Positions 26,314 through 39,400 are shown, counted from the first letter of the stretch. The stretch: 64,000 nucleotides of DNA from Ziziphus jujuba (GCF_031755915.1 NC_083383.1:24902501-24966500); one strand, 5' to 3'. Program-made: numbers and translations. Notes: generated by a model from the sequence alone, not told the origin.

Positions 26314-26591
26314 ATGAAAGTCGCTATGAAGCCCCTACTACTTACTTTGTTTAATTCAAAAGGCGATTTGATTTTGGTTATTTTAGTAGCATTGGTTCCA
26401 TTTTTCTTTTTCGCGTTTTATGGCTCGCTTATAGGTGGGTTCGAAAGTTATATCTAGCTCTATGCCGAGCTTTCCTCTACTACTCATTGGAGCTAGCATA
26501 CGAAATTTCCCATTGAAGGGTTCAACTATCAGGGCGGCCATTGTGAGCGATATTCACTTTCAAGAGTCATCGAGCCTACGCCTATTTCATT

Positions 26592-26692
26592 ACTGCTGTA
26601 CAAACATCGGATGCTGGATATCTTACACGCAGACTTGTTGAAGTAGTTCAACACATTGTTGTATGTAGAACAGATTGTGGCATCGCCCAAGG
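26592..26692 (+). pseudogene. rpoC2: Plastid rpoC2 fragment
   Basis: The frame reads [20 protein letters not shown], then [10 protein letters not shown], an invariant region of the plastid RNA polymerase beta'' subunit. R-to-Q and R-to-C changes show decay. It joins a psbD piece in the opposite orientation at about 26693. Confidence 0.9.
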
Positions 26693-26693
26693 T

Positions 26694-26814
26694 AAGGAAA
26701 GAGCAATAGACCAGACCAACCTACAAAAATGAAATGGTCCCTTTGTAACTAGTCATCCATAATATCAAATAAATCATTTTCGTCTTTGGTAAATTTACCA
26801 AGGGCTATAGTCAT
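26694..26814 (-). pseudogene. psbD: Plastid psbD 5' fragment with a nonsense change
   Basis: From the ATG at 26814 the minus strand reads MTIALGKFTKDENDLFDIMD followed by D, a TAG stop, [18 protein letters not shown]. This is the N-terminus of photosystem II protein D2. The family W after DD (TGG) is TAG, and R-to-Q and R-to-H changes follow. Upstream bases also match the psbD leader (gaggatcact before the ATG). Confidence 0.94.
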
Positions 26815-27170
26815 AGTGATCCTCCTATTCAACTACTTCAACCATTTTCGAGCACCTCATAGCATTTTCAAAACGTTAGGGCGAAAGAAGGACAGGGAAC
26901 CCAACCCAAGTTTCAGAGGCGAGCAGCGAGTTAGCGAAGGAAGGGAAGGCTTAAAGACAGACATTGGTATGCGAGACGAAGTCACATTGATTGAATCGGT
27001 TCCAGGTGCGAAGAACCTCGGAGGTGACTGCAATGAGCAAAAATACCACTCATCGGCTTAAACGATGAGTAAACACTCGAACGTGAGAGCAAGGGATCAC
27101 CCAACAAATGGACGAGCTCCAAGCAAGGAGGGAGGAGAGAGAGGGAAGCAAGAACCATGCTGAATATAAA

Positions 27171-27369
27171 ATACCTCCAATAAATTTATAAACGTGTTTT
27201 AAAAGTTGCATCTTTTGGTGGATATATGAAAACTTCTTAAAATGCAAAAATATAATTTCTCCAACTACTTTAATACAGTCATTAATTTTTTAATATATTA
27301 TAAAATAAGAAGGATCTCTTAGTACAGAGAAAACAACTAAAATATATAAAAGAGGTATTAGCAGCCAAG
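27171..27369. other. AT-rich spacer
   Basis: No feature is visible between the end of the organelle-like block and the foldback element. Confidence 0.5.
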
Positions 27370-28043
27370 CCAAGCACACCAAATTTTATTGAGATTGACA
27401 CATGCACCTTGCACTTTTTTCCTGACATTCTGCACCCAAACTTATTTTTTGCTTGCACCGTCGGTTCATCTGTTAAAAATGCATAACGGAATGATCATGT
27501 GTCACGTATTAGCTTGTCAAGCAAGATTAAATCACATAATTTTACAACTTTTAGGCTTTGTTTGAAACTCAAAAAATATGGAGGAAAAAAATTGAGGGGA
27601 AAAAAGGGGGGAAAAAAAATACAGGAAATGTTGTTTGATTGTTAATAAAAACATAAGGGAAAAAAATGGATAAATCTAAGTTTTTTGGAAAAATTCTATA
27701 GAAAGAAGCTCATCCATTGCTAAAATGGAGTTTTACTTTTTTAAAATATTAGTTAGAGAGAGAGGAGACAGATAGAGAAAGTTACAAAGGAAAAGAGAGT
27801 ACACCAAAAAAAAAAAAAAAGAAAAAAAAACAGAGGATAGAGACAGAGAAAGAGGAGTGAAATTACTTGATTTAACCTTGCTTCATGAGCACGTGCATCA
27901 TCCATGATCATTTCATTATGCATTTTTAACAGACAAGCCAACGGTGCAAACAGAAAAGAAGTTTGGAGTGCAGAATATCAGGAAAAAAAAAAATTTAGGA
28001 TGTAATGTGTCAACCTTGATAAAATTTGAGATACTTGGTTGAC
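27370..28043. mobile_element. Foldback / long-TIR MITE-like element
   Basis: About 165 bp at 27375-27545 recurs inverted at 27870-28040. The shared phrases are caaattttat, attgacacat, tgacattctgcac, tgttaaaaatgcata and gatcatg. The loop is purine-rich (27545-27860). No coding frame is present. Size and structure fit a non-autonomous DNA transposon with long terminal inverted repeats. Exact ends and target-site duplication could not be fixed. Confidence 0.7.
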
Positions 28044-28229
28044 AGTATCACTATATAAAAAAATCAATTGTCAATTAATAATCTTTATATTTTTTTAACC
28101 TTGTTTCCCAATTTAATTTTAATTTGTAAAAATGATAAATAACTAAGAGGGTGTTGATCAGCAACGCAAGTTGAGGTTGATCAGCAGCCTGAATGGGGTT
28201 GATGAGGAATAGCTTTGAATATTTGATGG

Positions 28230-28345
28230 AACAGAAATTCTGGTTTGGAGATCTTCAGGAAAATATGTAGCCTATGGAGGATTGTGGCAGGGTGATCCAT
28301 TATCTCCCAATTAATATTTTGGTTCTTGATGCTTTTGTTGGAGAA
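28230..28345 (+). pseudogene. LINE reverse transcriptase scrap
   Basis: Around 28275 the sequence reads YGGLWQGDPLSPN, a decayed copy of the LINE RT motif GLRQGDPLSP, followed by frames with stops. It is too short to assign to a clade. Confidence 0.5.
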
Positions 28346-29169
28346 AAGCCAAGAATTTTCACAGATTGAGAATTATTTTATTTTATTTTATTTATTTGTT
28401 TATTTTTTGGTGTAGGGATATAATTGAGGCTTTCCGTTTTGCTGATTTCTCAAACTGTTGCCAGAAATCTTGCTAATGGGAAACCAGAATTTGAAACTTT
28501 TTTTTGTTTAAAGGGAAGATAGGAATTTTTCCAGCTGATTTTTGAGTTGGCGAAGTGGTGGTGGCCGAATTATGGGTCATTTGCATTTAAAATATAGATT
28601 GAACAATTTAAATCTAAATTGTGATTTTTCTGTAATTTACTTTTTACTTTGGGTCTGTCATTAGCTTGGGATAAAGGAATTCGAATTGTCACTTCAAAAT
28701 TAGAAAAAAAAAAAAAAAAAAAGAATTTTGGTTAACTTTAATGCTTGGGAAATTCATTGTGTATAATAGACAAATAAGATGGTTAAATAATCAACAATTT
28801 CCCTTAAAAAAAGGAAAAAAAAAATATGAAAAGTGATCAACAATTATTTTTATTCTTAAATAAAGAAAAAAGAAAAAGAAGAAGATAAACATACAATTAT
28901 ATAATAAGTAATGTAAAGTTCAACTAAAAGCCTATACCCGGCAGGAAAAAAATAAATAAAAAGAAAAAAAAAAGTTTCTTGGACTTTTATGCTATAACAA
29001 TGCTGTAAGATTGTTAGGCGCATTCAAAATAATAATGATTTCTTTTTTTTGCACTTTTTTTTTTTTTTTTTGTGGGAGATGGTCAATAATATGTTCAGTC
29101 TTGAATTGAGAAAAAAAGAAAAATGTTTAATTGTGTAACTATAAACTATATCAATGCATTCTCAGAGAC

Positions 29170-29215
<46 letters not shown>

Positions 29216-29554
29216 AACACAAGCACTAGTGGATATTAAATTAAGGAAAATAAAGAAAGTCCAATTAATTAAATATGGCTTGTTGGAAAATAAAATGAAG
29301 AGATTAAATAGTAATACTAAATAAGTTTTTTAGTTTCTTTTACATATGGTCTTAATAGTATCAATTTATTTTTTAAACAAGTATAAATTAGTCAATTAAA
29401 AAACTAAAGTATACAAATTTCATGAGGATTTTTTTAATTTAGTCAATCAAAAAACTAGAGTTGAAGTATACAAATTTCATAAGCGTTTTTTGAATTTTTT
29501 TTTTAGTGAGAATATGAAAATATTTCTTAAAGTACAATACATATAACTTCCCAA

Positions 29555-29598
<44 letters not shown>

Positions 29599-29975
29599 GC
29601 TCTTTGAAGATTGTCAAGTAATTAAAATAAAATACAATTTTCTCGTTTCTATTTTTGAATTAATATATTTTGACTTTTTCTAATCATTTATTATAAATAG
29701 CCAAAGTCAGTTTTCTAGAACGGCATTAATTTCCTGCCTAGTTTTCTGTTGGCTCTGTTTTCCGTCGTCCCTTAGTTCTCTGCCAAACACTCATCCTACT
29801 CCAGTAAGTAAAGTGTTAACAATTTTTTCTTTTTACATTTACAGTTAAGAAGTTTGAACTCAAAGTTATTGTTTGAAAAGGAAAAGACTTTATTTATTTG
29901 ATACACTTTTTGTGAGGTATTCAATGTAGAGTGCGCTAAGATATCAAAATGGGAGACCAATTCATACCAAATGAG
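28346..29975. other. AT-rich spacer with simple repeats
   Basis: No gene is visible. Contents include an A tract of about 45 (29169-29213), a (TA)n tract (29563-29597) and several A- or T-rich runs. Confidence 0.6.
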
Positions 29976-29980
29976 AACAT

Positions 29981-31912
29981 TTATTTATTCTGAAAATGTT
30001 TTTTACAAAGGTCAAAGGACAAAGCGTGAACAAGGTCAAGCTCGATTGGCCATTTTAGTTCAAAAAGTAAAGATGCTGAATCTATCTCGCTCTTGATTTG
30101 AACAGCTTTTAAGCTATGCCTCCAACAACTGATTTCACTACAGCTGCAACATTTCTTTACATCTTGTTCACGAGTCTCCTTCAATCTTTTACCTGGCCAC
30201 TGATATATTTTAATAAATTAGTAAACACTTTATGAACAACATATATGAACAATCAATCTCTTATCAAGTTGTTTGTACATAAAAAGTCAAAGGCTCATAT
30301 CAGATTGATCTAAGAGCTCTAAAGCAAGAATGATCTTCACATGGAGGTAGGTGCCTCTGTGACTTCATCGAGATCTTTCTTAGAGAAAGAGTTACCAGCT
30401 AGAGAATATTTGGACGAGAAGCCCAAAACAATCCTTCTACAAGAGAAGTATGATTAAACTCTGCAGAATTACAATTTGTCTTTATCTTCAGATTCTATAG
30501 ATCATAAACTAGAACCATGGCATGATTTTCTATTTCTTCCAGGACAAACAAAATCTGCACAAATGAAAGAACATATATAATAAGGAGGGAAAAAAGAAAA
30601 AAAAGAAAAAAACTAATCAGAACAAAATGAAATGAGTGCAAATAGAGTTAAGATGTGTAATTGATGGATATCACTTTCCTCACTTTCCAGCAAAACATCA
30701 ACAATGACATTCAAAACAATCTTCATTTGCTTAAGCTTTTCTAGATGGTGTCTCAATGCCAGGATATCAAGCTTTCGGAAATTGCTTCTAATGGAGAATT
30801 GAAAAGTAGCTTCCTTTAAACCTAAACCATTCAATGAATAATAGGGTGCATTGAACCAATGACTTTTAAACTTGAAAGTGTTCTAGATTTGTGATGTTAA
30901 TATTGACCTTCAATGGGTTCTTAGCTTGCCAATCAATTTTATCGGCTTAAATCTCTTGCTTGAAATCTACATTCTCTTTTGAATGTTGCTGTAGTTGTCC
31001 ACTACAAAAGCATCAATGCTAGGAAATTTAAAGAGGCAAGTATTGAAGCAACTCTGCTGAGATTTCAGCCTCATGAAAGGTTATACTCTTTCAATTTGGA
31101 TGATGAGTTGGGATTAGTATGTCTTCATTAATGTTGGATACAAACTTATACTCATTATACACAAAACTTTGGCTAATTGGTCTAACATGAATCTTACCAT
31201 TTTGAGTAGTGCTGCCAATCAGAACCCTAACAATGTCTTTAGAAAGTAGGTTAAGCTCTCGAAAAGACGAAGAGTGAACTTCTGACAAGAGAGCAACCAA
31301 AAATGAACTTTTGAAACAAGTACTCATAATGAATGATAACATCGTTCATATGCAACTCCTTGAGAGAAATGAGCATTTTTATGGGGTTATTGTTCTTATC
31401 CAACGGTGGAGAGAAACTGCAATTTGTTTGCTTTAACACGGTTAAGGATTTCGCAGCAGAGAAGATTTCACGAGGAATTGTGAACTTAAATCAATCTCAT
31501 AGGCATTGTTCTCTATGTTTTTGTTTTTTTTGTTTGTTTTTTTTTTTCAACTTATTAAAATCAGACAAATATGGTTCCCAACTAATATTCCCAATCATTG
31601 AAACCCTCAAATTTTGAATACTTTTATTTTGTTCCATAAGTCTCATACGAGTTTCTTCCACATATTGCATGCAAAACCATTCACAATCTATTTGATATCA
31701 ATTTCTTCAAAACTCTTTAAATCTGATTGCTCTAAAGCTTCCATGAACGAAGACATTGTTTCTTCTCAACCAAAATCAACAGCTAGAAATGAAGAACATA
31801 CATTGTTCCATTTCTTGGAGAGGATAATAGTTCTAACAACATCTTCCATGAGGAGCGTTGAAAGAATTCGATGAACAATGGATCGAAGCAGCTGAGATAT
31901 TCGATCAGCCAT
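29981..31912 (-). pseudogene. F-box/LRR (FBD-type) pseudogene
   Basis: From the ATG at 31912 the minus strand reads MADRISQLLRSIVHRILSTL, then MEDVVRTIILSKKW, a recognisable F-box (SKP1-binding) domain. It is followed shortly by an in-frame stop. Leucine-rich pieces of the family appear downstream in shifting frames: PREIFSAAKSLTVLKQTNC, PIKMLISLKELHMNDVII and FIFGCSLVRSSLF (family LISGCPLLE). FBD-like remnants lie at 30834-30613 and at 30184-29981 (SCWRHSLKAVQIKS). Stops and frameshifts rule out an intact product. An intact relative would be an SCF ubiquitin-ligase substrate receptor. Confidence 0.8.
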
Positions 31913-32089
31913 ATTTTTTTTTCCAGAGTGGTGGCAATCTTGGAATTGATTTAACTAGCTAGCTGGATATTTGTATTCTATTCTATATATGCAAAATTCT
32001 TCTTCATTGTTGGTTTTGGCGTGTAAGACTAAGAAAAGGAGTTAAATCCCTAATAAATCCTTAATTAGGATTTTTTTATATTCTCCAAG

Positions 32090-32365
32090 TACTGTAATCT
32101 TGCACACTCACAAGTGGGTAAATCCTACACGTAGATTCCTGATGTTTGTGAGAGAGGGGTGTTGGAAATGACTTGTTTCGAATAGCGTATTCTTGCACTC
32201 ACAAACAGATAGATCCTATGTGTACACTTTGCATGTGCTTGTGAGAGAGGGGTACTGGAAAAACTTTTTGATACTTCAAAAGTAACTTATTCCCACTCCC
32301 ACAAATAGACGTACATTTTTGAATTTTGATACTCAAATTAACGTATTCCCACACTCACTAGCATG
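32090..32365 (+). repeat. Diverged tandem repeats (about 90-100 bp units)
   Basis: The phrase ttgcacactcacaa/tcccacactcac recurs at about 32099, 32188, 32289 and 32345. It is followed in the first two units by tgtgagagaggggt (32146 and 32242). Units are diverged and partial. No coding sense is visible. Confidence 0.6.
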
Positions 32366-33493
32366 TGTAAATTCATATAATGGAAGAATTGTAGACATTT
32401 TTTCAAGGGGTTTCTAAGGAGAGGATCAATAAAACTAGCTTTACTTGGATAGTCGCTGTTTGTTAACTAGCTACTTTGAAAACCATTGTTTGTTGCCAAA
32501 TAAAACTTTTAAATTATGATAATAGTGATTCCATAATTGAAAATCAAAAGCTAGCATGATGATTGTCAATTGATTTTGTTTAAAATTAAACATTTGTATA
32601 AGAAAATCCATATTTTCTACATAACAGTGATAATCATTGATAGTGATAAATAATATTAATATGGTGACCCAACTGAATTGAGTTCTAAGAATGTGCATGA
32701 AAACATGTAAGCATTTGAATACATAATCAATGCATTTTTTCTACGTCTATTTCTAACCTGTCAATGAACCATTAATTGTTCAAAAAAAAAAAAAAGAAAA
32801 AAAGAAGCAGTAATTATATTCTAAATTATATATATTAATGTAATATATTTAATTGAAGTAAACTGTTTCCGAGTTAATATAAGAAGACAATGAATTATCT
32901 CCTTTCACATAAAATGCCAATATTTATAATCGAAATCAAAGGGTTATAGCATTAGAAAAAATGTCCAATATATATATTTTTTTTGTCCAGCAACAAGTTT
33001 TTCAAAAATTATCTGTATAAAATATATAGCTAGCAGTACTATTATGGATTCATACAATTTGCTTAGTAACATACAATTAAATCCATATTCATATTCTGTT
33101 TAGATCCATGTCCTAAGTCATGTAACAAGAATTTTATACCGTCTCATCTCATGGTGCACTGAGACACTCATACATAACATTAATAAGATACATACTCCAC
33201 AACATTGGCATCTAATTTATTTATAGAGTTAATGCTTTTTTATGATACCAATTTTTCTCTCCATAGTAAGCTTACCTGCATATATATTTGCACAAAACAA
33301 AAATTAGTGTAAAATTTGATTCTTTGAATTCATATTCAATTTAGATATATTTTTATTAAAAGCTGACCAAGAATAATGAATGTTTTTGCACGCAAGTAAT
33401 ATTGAAAGAAATATTAAAGGAATTATATATATATATATATATATAGATTGATAATGAAAAATAGAAGGTAATTATATATAGAGAGAAATATAA
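32366..33493. other. Intergenic spacer and probable 3' flank of the AGL11-like gene
   Basis: AT-rich with no gene recognised. The 3' UTR of the MADS-box gene should begin here on the minus strand, but no poly(A) site could be picked with confidence. Confidence 0.5.
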
Positions 33494-36400
33494 TTACCCA
33501 AGATGGAGTATCTTCTTGTCTGGTTGAGAGAAGGCAGTTGAACCCTCAATTAAATTTGGATTAAAGAAATTTCGAGAAGCCAGTGCATGGATCGCATTCA
33601 GCTCTTGACCAGAAACCATGTTTGTTTGTTGAAGCCTCTCAATTTCAGTAATCTATAGTAGGTCAAAATATAAAATGAAATTACTGAATGTACAATTTTT
33701 AAATTGTAATTAGTTAAATACATATAGGGAAATGGAAATGCTAAACATGTTTGATGTTTTTGGAAGAAGTATATAACATATCCTTTTATTTAAACTCAGC
33801 ATTATAAATTTAAAACCCAAATGATGTACTAAAGGTCCAAGACATAGCTGTGGAGTTTGTATTTAAAAAACTAAGGGCAGTTGGTAAAGTTTTGTAAAAT
33901 AATTCTTTATAAAACCGTGCTGTAAAATGAAAATGAAAAATTGAAAGCGTAGAATTTAAGAATTTAAAAATGTTAATAATATTTTCCATCTAGATTTTGA
34001 GGAAAAATCCTAGGCGCAAGCCCAACAGCAAAGTTATTAAGAATGTTTTGGGCTCCCTTTGGACTTGGGCCTTTTTAGCCAGTTTTAATGAATTTGAGGT
34101 ACGTTGTCCATCCAATTAGTCTTCTTCTTCTTCTTTTCTCTCTCTCTCTTTTTTTTTTTCTTTTTTTTCCCCCTTAAAAAAATTTTTATTATTATTTTTT
34201 TGGTTTTTATAATGGTTGTTTCAGATAATTTTGTTTCATATATATCAAATCAATTACGCCAAAAAAGAAAAACACATTCAATACCAAATCAATAACCTGA
34301 TTTAGTGCTCAATAAAAACTAAAAATTTCGCAAACATTATGGTTTGCTTTTAGTACTAGAAATGTTCACCTTAGTTCGTAGGCACACATTCTCGTTTTCC
34401 AGCTCAATCTCCTACAAGAAAATTAATGTTCAAAAATTAAATTAGATTTTTTTTTTTTGGGTAGAAAAATTAAATTACTCATAAATTAGAGGTTCTTTCT
34501 TTCATTTTTAAGGGATATTTATGACATTTTACGTCAATGTAAATTTTTTTGTGATTTACGATGAATAGTGACATGTGATCATTTGGGAAAAAGTATAATT
34601 AACTCTTTGAAAATGAAGAAAAATATAGAGGGAATGTAGTGAATCTATAAGATATAAGATATAGGGAATTACCCTTTTCTGCAAGTATTCAATTTCTGCA
34701 AGTAACATTTCATGCTATTGAAACCAAAAAAGGGGGAAAAAAAGAAAAAAAAAAACAACAACGACAAAATGAAGAATGTCAATTAAGAGAGAAAGGGAAA
34801 AAGCATAAATATATATGGCTATTATAAGTTCAAGATATCGTAAAATCTTGTATACATGCTTTGTATAATTGAATGAAAAGTGTCTACATTAAACATGTTG
34901 AAGTTTTTAAACATGCGTGTAGAAGTATGTCTATCTCTCTGCGCACACACACAGATATATAATAAGTTTCAAGTCAGAAAGATATCTAAAAATTTTAAAA
35001 TGTGGGTTGGCTATATACATGGCCTTCGATTTTGCTCAATTGGATTGGGATTTATTTTTTAATCACATTATCCAAAGATTTAGTAATTTAGTTCGCATTC
35101 TAAGAACTATGATATTATCCTAATATATATATATAAAATAATTATATATTGGTGAACCAAGTGCATATTCAGGTCTTGATACCCATTTCAAATGGTATTA
35201 AATTTGGTTGAATATTTGTCATCGAATTCATATATATATGGATGTCAAATTCTTTTACCTTCTTGGACCTGATTCTTGTAATGCCTCTTTCTAGCCTGTT
35301 CTCCAACTGCTTTAGTTCTTTCACTGTGAGGGAGCTTAAGGAATCTCCCATCAAGTTCCTACAAGACAAAAACACAAATTCCTCAAATTAATTAACATCA
35401 TATATATATATATATATGTATTACATTAATTTTGTTGAGGATTCTTATTATGCAAATTGATTTTAAAAAAATGGAAACATTAACAGTGAGAATACCTGTT
35501 GGAATTCTGTAGCATTTGTATTTGTTGTCTCAGCTTTGCCGACTCTTGTTGATAATACTGTTAGATTGTATGTAAGTTAATGTAGCCAAACAGAAACAGA
35601 AAATTTGTTAGCTGCTACTTGCTATAGATGATCGATCGAGGCACGCAAAGGCTTTGGATTGGCTACAACATGGTTATTTATTTTTATCTTTCTTAATTTT
35701 TTTCTCTCAAAATGTTAATTACACCCTTCGGAAAGGTATGAAGGCACAAAAATATAATTACTAATATGATATTTACAAAACAAATATATAATTACTAATA
35801 TGAGAAATATACAAAAGTGTAAATATATATGTGCATGTGTGTGTGTCATGATCACTATTACTAGAGTAGAAAGTCTATATATTAACGTTTAAAAAATTAA
35901 CAGGATGAGCTTTTAGTATATGCTTATGATTATTAAGTTACCTGCGCGTTTATTTCTGTAATGGAAGTTGTATTTGAGCTGTCTGAGCATGCTTTCTTGT
36001 ACCTCTCTATGGTTGATCTTATACTATATATGCATGCCAAAACAACAATAATATTAAGTCAAGATAATTGAAATCTTTGCATTTTCAACCACTATCATAC
36101 AGGATGATTTTCCATGCAAATGGAAGTACACACACACACACACACATATGTTATATACTTATCCTTCAAAAAATAATAATGCACAGAAATAATGAGAGAC
36201 ATGAATATAGTAAGAAACATGCTGATTTGACATCTATAAATGATACATTCTAATAAATGATTAAAAAATAAAAATTTAATTTGAAAAAAATAGCAACCCT
36301 TAACATTTTTTATATTACTATGTATTTTATTATAATTAAAAATATATTGTTTAGAAGATTAAAGATGGTCTCTTGGAAACGATTTTCAAATTAGAATTGG

Positions 36401-39400
36401 ACAGACATGATGAGGTAGTAAGTAATAAGGATATTATTTCTCAACTAAATTTTTAGTTTTAAATTATTTGCTAAGATGTCGTTATAGCATTTATATTATG
36501 ATAAACATAATTTTCAACATAATTTGGAAATACTTTACGGTCCCAATAACATGTATACACACATATATTATCTATGTACATAAGCTACTTAAACAAATAC
36601 ATTATCAAGAATGATTATTAAGTACCATACTTTTAATTGATGCAGTAACTTTGATTTTTATCATTTCATTCTAACCTAGAAATGCAAATTCATGTTCTAG
36701 AATAATGCTGTATTTTCTCAAATTAATAAAAAAAAACCTACAAATTTAATGGAGGGAAAATTTTTTCCTAATCTCATAATGACCTGTATTATTGATTTAT
36801 ATGTTTTTATTGGAAGTACTGTAATTAATGGTCTATAGTCTTTTTTTTTTTTTTTCTTTTTTGGGGAATAATTAATGGTCTATAGCTAGTGAAACGGGTG
36901 AGAAACCAAACATTTTGAGTGGGAAATAGAAAACCTCGAATGATGAATCAAAGCCTGTAATGGAAGCACGATGGGACATGAATCAGATAGATTGACATGC
37001 AATATATTACCTTGGATGATCATATGGATATTTATACGGAAACCACCATGGACTGTCTCAATACCCATCCATTTTTTCTTGTTCAAACCAATCAATTATA
37101 GCCCTATTCCACTGCCCCCTAAGGCCTCCTAAATAAATACTCTCTCTCTCTCTCTCTCTCTGAAACATAAAATTTCTAGAACATTTAAATTCCTTTCTTA
37201 TTTTAATTGTCAATGAATTTATACTAAATTTACCAGGAAATGAAAACAGCTAACAAAATTATTAATAATTAAAGGAGGGTTTATGGAAAAATATCATAAA
37301 GTGATGTAAATTCTAAATCGGCTTCTCTTAGAACTGTTCCACATACACAAGATTTCAAACTCTTATATTTAATCCATTTAATTTGTCAGTAAAATTAATG
37401 AGGGGAACAAAAAAATTGAGAAATACGGTTTCCATTCCCAAAGGATTAATTGGTTTAAATTGGTGTGAGAGAGCACTACCCCATGCAAAAATAAACATGG
37501 TATCAAAGGAAACCTCATTATAAAATATTATATAAATATATAATATCCATAGAGCCACCAGTTAAGTTTGAGCTTAGTAAATTTATTTTCCCTCTTTTGC
37601 ATTCAAATATGTATATATAGTTTTTCTTTAATTTGTTTTCAATATTTTGGTTGTCAATTACTTGTGTTTTTTTTTTTTTTTTGGTTTGTATATAACAATA
37701 AGTAACCAAACCCAACTAGCTAGAAAAAGTTCAAACCTAACTTTCACACACAGAGAGTGAAGAATCCATTAATGGAACAAACACCTGCATACTAGTACCC
37801 CCTGAGATTTGAACCGCAAAAGATGGAAAAAGTACTACAGAGAAACGCAATAGAGCACCTTATTGGGACCCACCCACCAAAATTAATAACCCAAAACAAA
37901 AATACTGGTAGCATATATTGGAAATAATGAAGAAAATATATATATATATATATACACACACACATTATATATGTAAATATGGAGGTCAAAATCAAATGCT
38001 TTGCACAGAAAGGTACAATGAAAACCCTAGAAGCAGGAAGTCGTTGGTCCAATTATGAAAATGGAAGTCCTAGAAGAATGCGGTGCTTCACTTTTTTAGC
38101 AGAGAAAAGTAGAAACAAAAAAACCCCCCACCCAGTAGTCAAAACCAAACTTTTAAGACTTATATTAAGAAAGAAAAAAAGAAAATAAATTAAAGAGGAG
38201 GTTGAGAAGCTTTGTAAGCTATAAAAATGAAAGAGAAAGATGATGAACACCCTTGTGCAAAGAGATAATATTAATATTGGCAGAGACAAATTATTGAAAA
38301 GGGAAAGAATGGGGACTACAAACTATGTGTAGTAGTACTAGTGTTATAAATTATTTTTTATTTATGCATCGCGGATTCTCATACATATTATAAAGCACTG
38401 AAAATAATGAAAGATTGCATGAAAATAAACCAGCATCCAAAGATTCTTTTCAGATAAAGTATGTCTAAATTCATGAAAAAAACTGCTGTTTGATCTGAAC
38501 CTTTTTTTTTTTTTGGGGGCTTATGATCAATATATAAATGTATCTATATATTGTATGTATCTGTTTCATGCACATATGTATATAACATCACAGACAGCAT
38601 CATAACATTCGTTACATGCATTAATGCAAGCTGAGGAAAGTATTTGTGTCTACTTCATTCTTCTTATATATATATATACACTTTTTTTTTTTTTTTTATG
38701 TAGTTTTAGTTTTCTTGGATCAATGGATATTTTTTATGTGATCCTTCATATAAATATGGGATAAATTGGATAAAAAAATATTCGATTTATTATAGTGGTT
38801 TTGAGATTTTATTCAGTAAAGAATTAATTAATCATTAGTTTTAAACTATGCTATTTTATAATATTGCCTAGCCGGTAATTGAAGGAAATGAATATCTATG
38901 GCATTTTTTGGAAAGAAAATATCAATGGTTTTCATCCATATATTAATTTTAGGTAATTGATAACAAAAGTAGTTCTATATCGTGATAAATAGACCTAATC
39001 CATATATAAGAAAAATGTTATAATATATATTCACACTCCTATAATGATTTTTCTACTATCTTCAGTTCATTGTGAATAATAATTAATTAATATACTAAAA
39101 TGAAATTTTTACATTCTCAAAGATTGGTTTATTAGTGGTTGCAAAACTAGCTAGTTGCTAATTAGTGCAATTATTTATTATTATTATTATTTGTCAAACG
39201 GTTTGCTACTGGACTCATCATCTAACAAAACTAGTTCTTTAAAAAAAAGGTTGTTCGCATGCTAATACAAAAACTTTTAATATATATAAAGACAAAGAAA
39301 GAAATTGTAAGATTTAGCTTATTAATCATCTTAATATGACAAAGAGACTTATTAATTTAACATGACTTAATAGTTTCATAAATTAGTTCTTTGACAAAAT

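Larger units (their letters stand above)
15655..27170. other. Nuclear-integrated organelle DNA mosaic (NUMT/NUPT) with two later solo LTRs
   Basis: This block is richer in GC and lacks the homopolymer style of its flanks. It contains recognisable pieces of plastid genes (atpB, ndhF, ycf1 twice, rpoC2, psbD) and of mitochondrial cox2, in both orientations and far from their native order. Stretches between them (15.66-17.5, 21.45-22.0, 22.2-22.79, 23.2-23.43 and 26.32-26.59 kb, and 26.82-27.17 kb) resemble plant mitochondrial spacer DNA but hold no gene I can name. Open frames such as 15830-16030 and 16812-17090 have no recognised family. Edges at about 15655 and 27170 are judged by composition and are approximate. 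Confidence 0.8.

Noticed and set aside
26233..26457. Membrane-protein-like frame ending LVPFFFFAFYGSLIGGFESYI
   Set aside because: Its first part lies in solo LTR 2. The remainder is organelle-like and may come from a mitochondrial ORF, but I could not name it and do not call a gene.
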